Assembly (NCBI GenBank): GCA_017629925.1
Contig: JAGBWH010000160.1
Span: forward strand, 1 to 5,400
Direction: 5' to 3'
Length of the DNA: 5,400 nt
From: Clostridia bacterium
GTDB lineage: Bacteria > Bacillota > Clostridia > Oscillospirales > CAG-272
Both the position numbers and the translations under genes were made by a program. Positions 5,362-5,400 of this stretch are shown here, piece by piece (position 1 is the stretch's first letter; each line of letters opens with the position of its first letter). The notes below the pieces were generated by a model. It was given only the letters and a program-made list of their open reading frames with translations, was not told the DNA's origin and searched no databases.

Positions 5362-5400
5362 GCATAAAAAATGCGCCTTTGGCGCAATTCATGCAACCGC
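5361..5400. repeat. Start of a second, inverted copy of the hairpin array (runs off right edge)
   Basis: CGCAT-AAAAA-ATGCG (5361-5375) overlaps GCGCC-TTT-GGCGC (5373-5385), so only one of the two can form. It is followed by the linker AATTCAT (5386-5392) and the first half of a new stem, GCAACCGC (5393-5400). Positions 5385-5400 are the exact reverse complement of 4922-4937 over all 16 bases, up to the window edge. The same linker plus hairpin unit therefore recurs in opposite orientation. Confidence 0.7.

Larger units (their letters stand above)
4678..5400. other. Gene-free region upstream of the terminase operon, filled with repeats
   Basis: No convincing coding sequence is seen in these 723 bases. 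Open frames exist on both strands from about 4727 to 5336, but they run through palindromic repeats, have no recognisable domains, and shift character with each repeat. No tRNA, transposase or rRNA-like sequence was found. The stretch 4790-4832 shows no clear structure. The rest is described in the separate repeat entries. Confidence 0.7.

Overview
The window carries the head-packaging module of a tailed bacteriophage or prophage, all on the minus strand. It is followed at the right by about 720 bases with no convincing gene, which hold a dense patchwork of short hairpins and inverted repeats. Near-perfect Shine-Dalgarno sequences (AGGAGG, AAGGAG, AAAGGA) precede most genes, and the intergenic repeats are of a bacterial type. 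Together these suggest a Firmicutes host, probably a gut-type clostridium. That assignment is inference; no host housekeeping gene is present.

In order of transcription (right to left) the genes are: terminase small subunit (GTG start, 4677-4354), terminase large subunit (4357-2993), portal protein (2974-1121), an Ala/Ser/Gln-rich protein of unknown function with internal repeats (1121-423), a very basic 45-residue protein (397-260), and the acidic N-terminus of a probable scaffolding protein (243 to beyond position 1). Spacing is tight: ATGA overlap, 18 bp, TGATG overlap, 25 bp, 16 bp. This indicates one operon with translational coupling. The small terminase subunit recognises phage DNA and the large subunit powers its translocation and cuts it. 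The portal is the channel in the capsid vertex. The genes after the portal are where head-assembly proteins, including scaffold and then major capsid protein, normally lie. The capsid gene would be just off the left edge.

Upstream of the small terminase gene is a leader with several inverted and direct repeats (4704-4789) and a weak candidate promoter (4851-4878). Beyond it, 4881-5080 is an array of different hairpins joined by a constant linker, ATGAATT on the left and its reverse complement AATTCAT on the right. Further unrelated palindromic repeats follow (5091-5361). A second, oppositely oriented piece of the hairpin array begins at about 5373 and runs off the window, including a perfect 16-bp inverted match to 4922-4937.

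The phage genes are ordinary. The points that merit attention are the constant-linker/variable-hairpin array next to the packaging genes, the cysteine cluster in the portal, and the internally duplicated protein after the portal.
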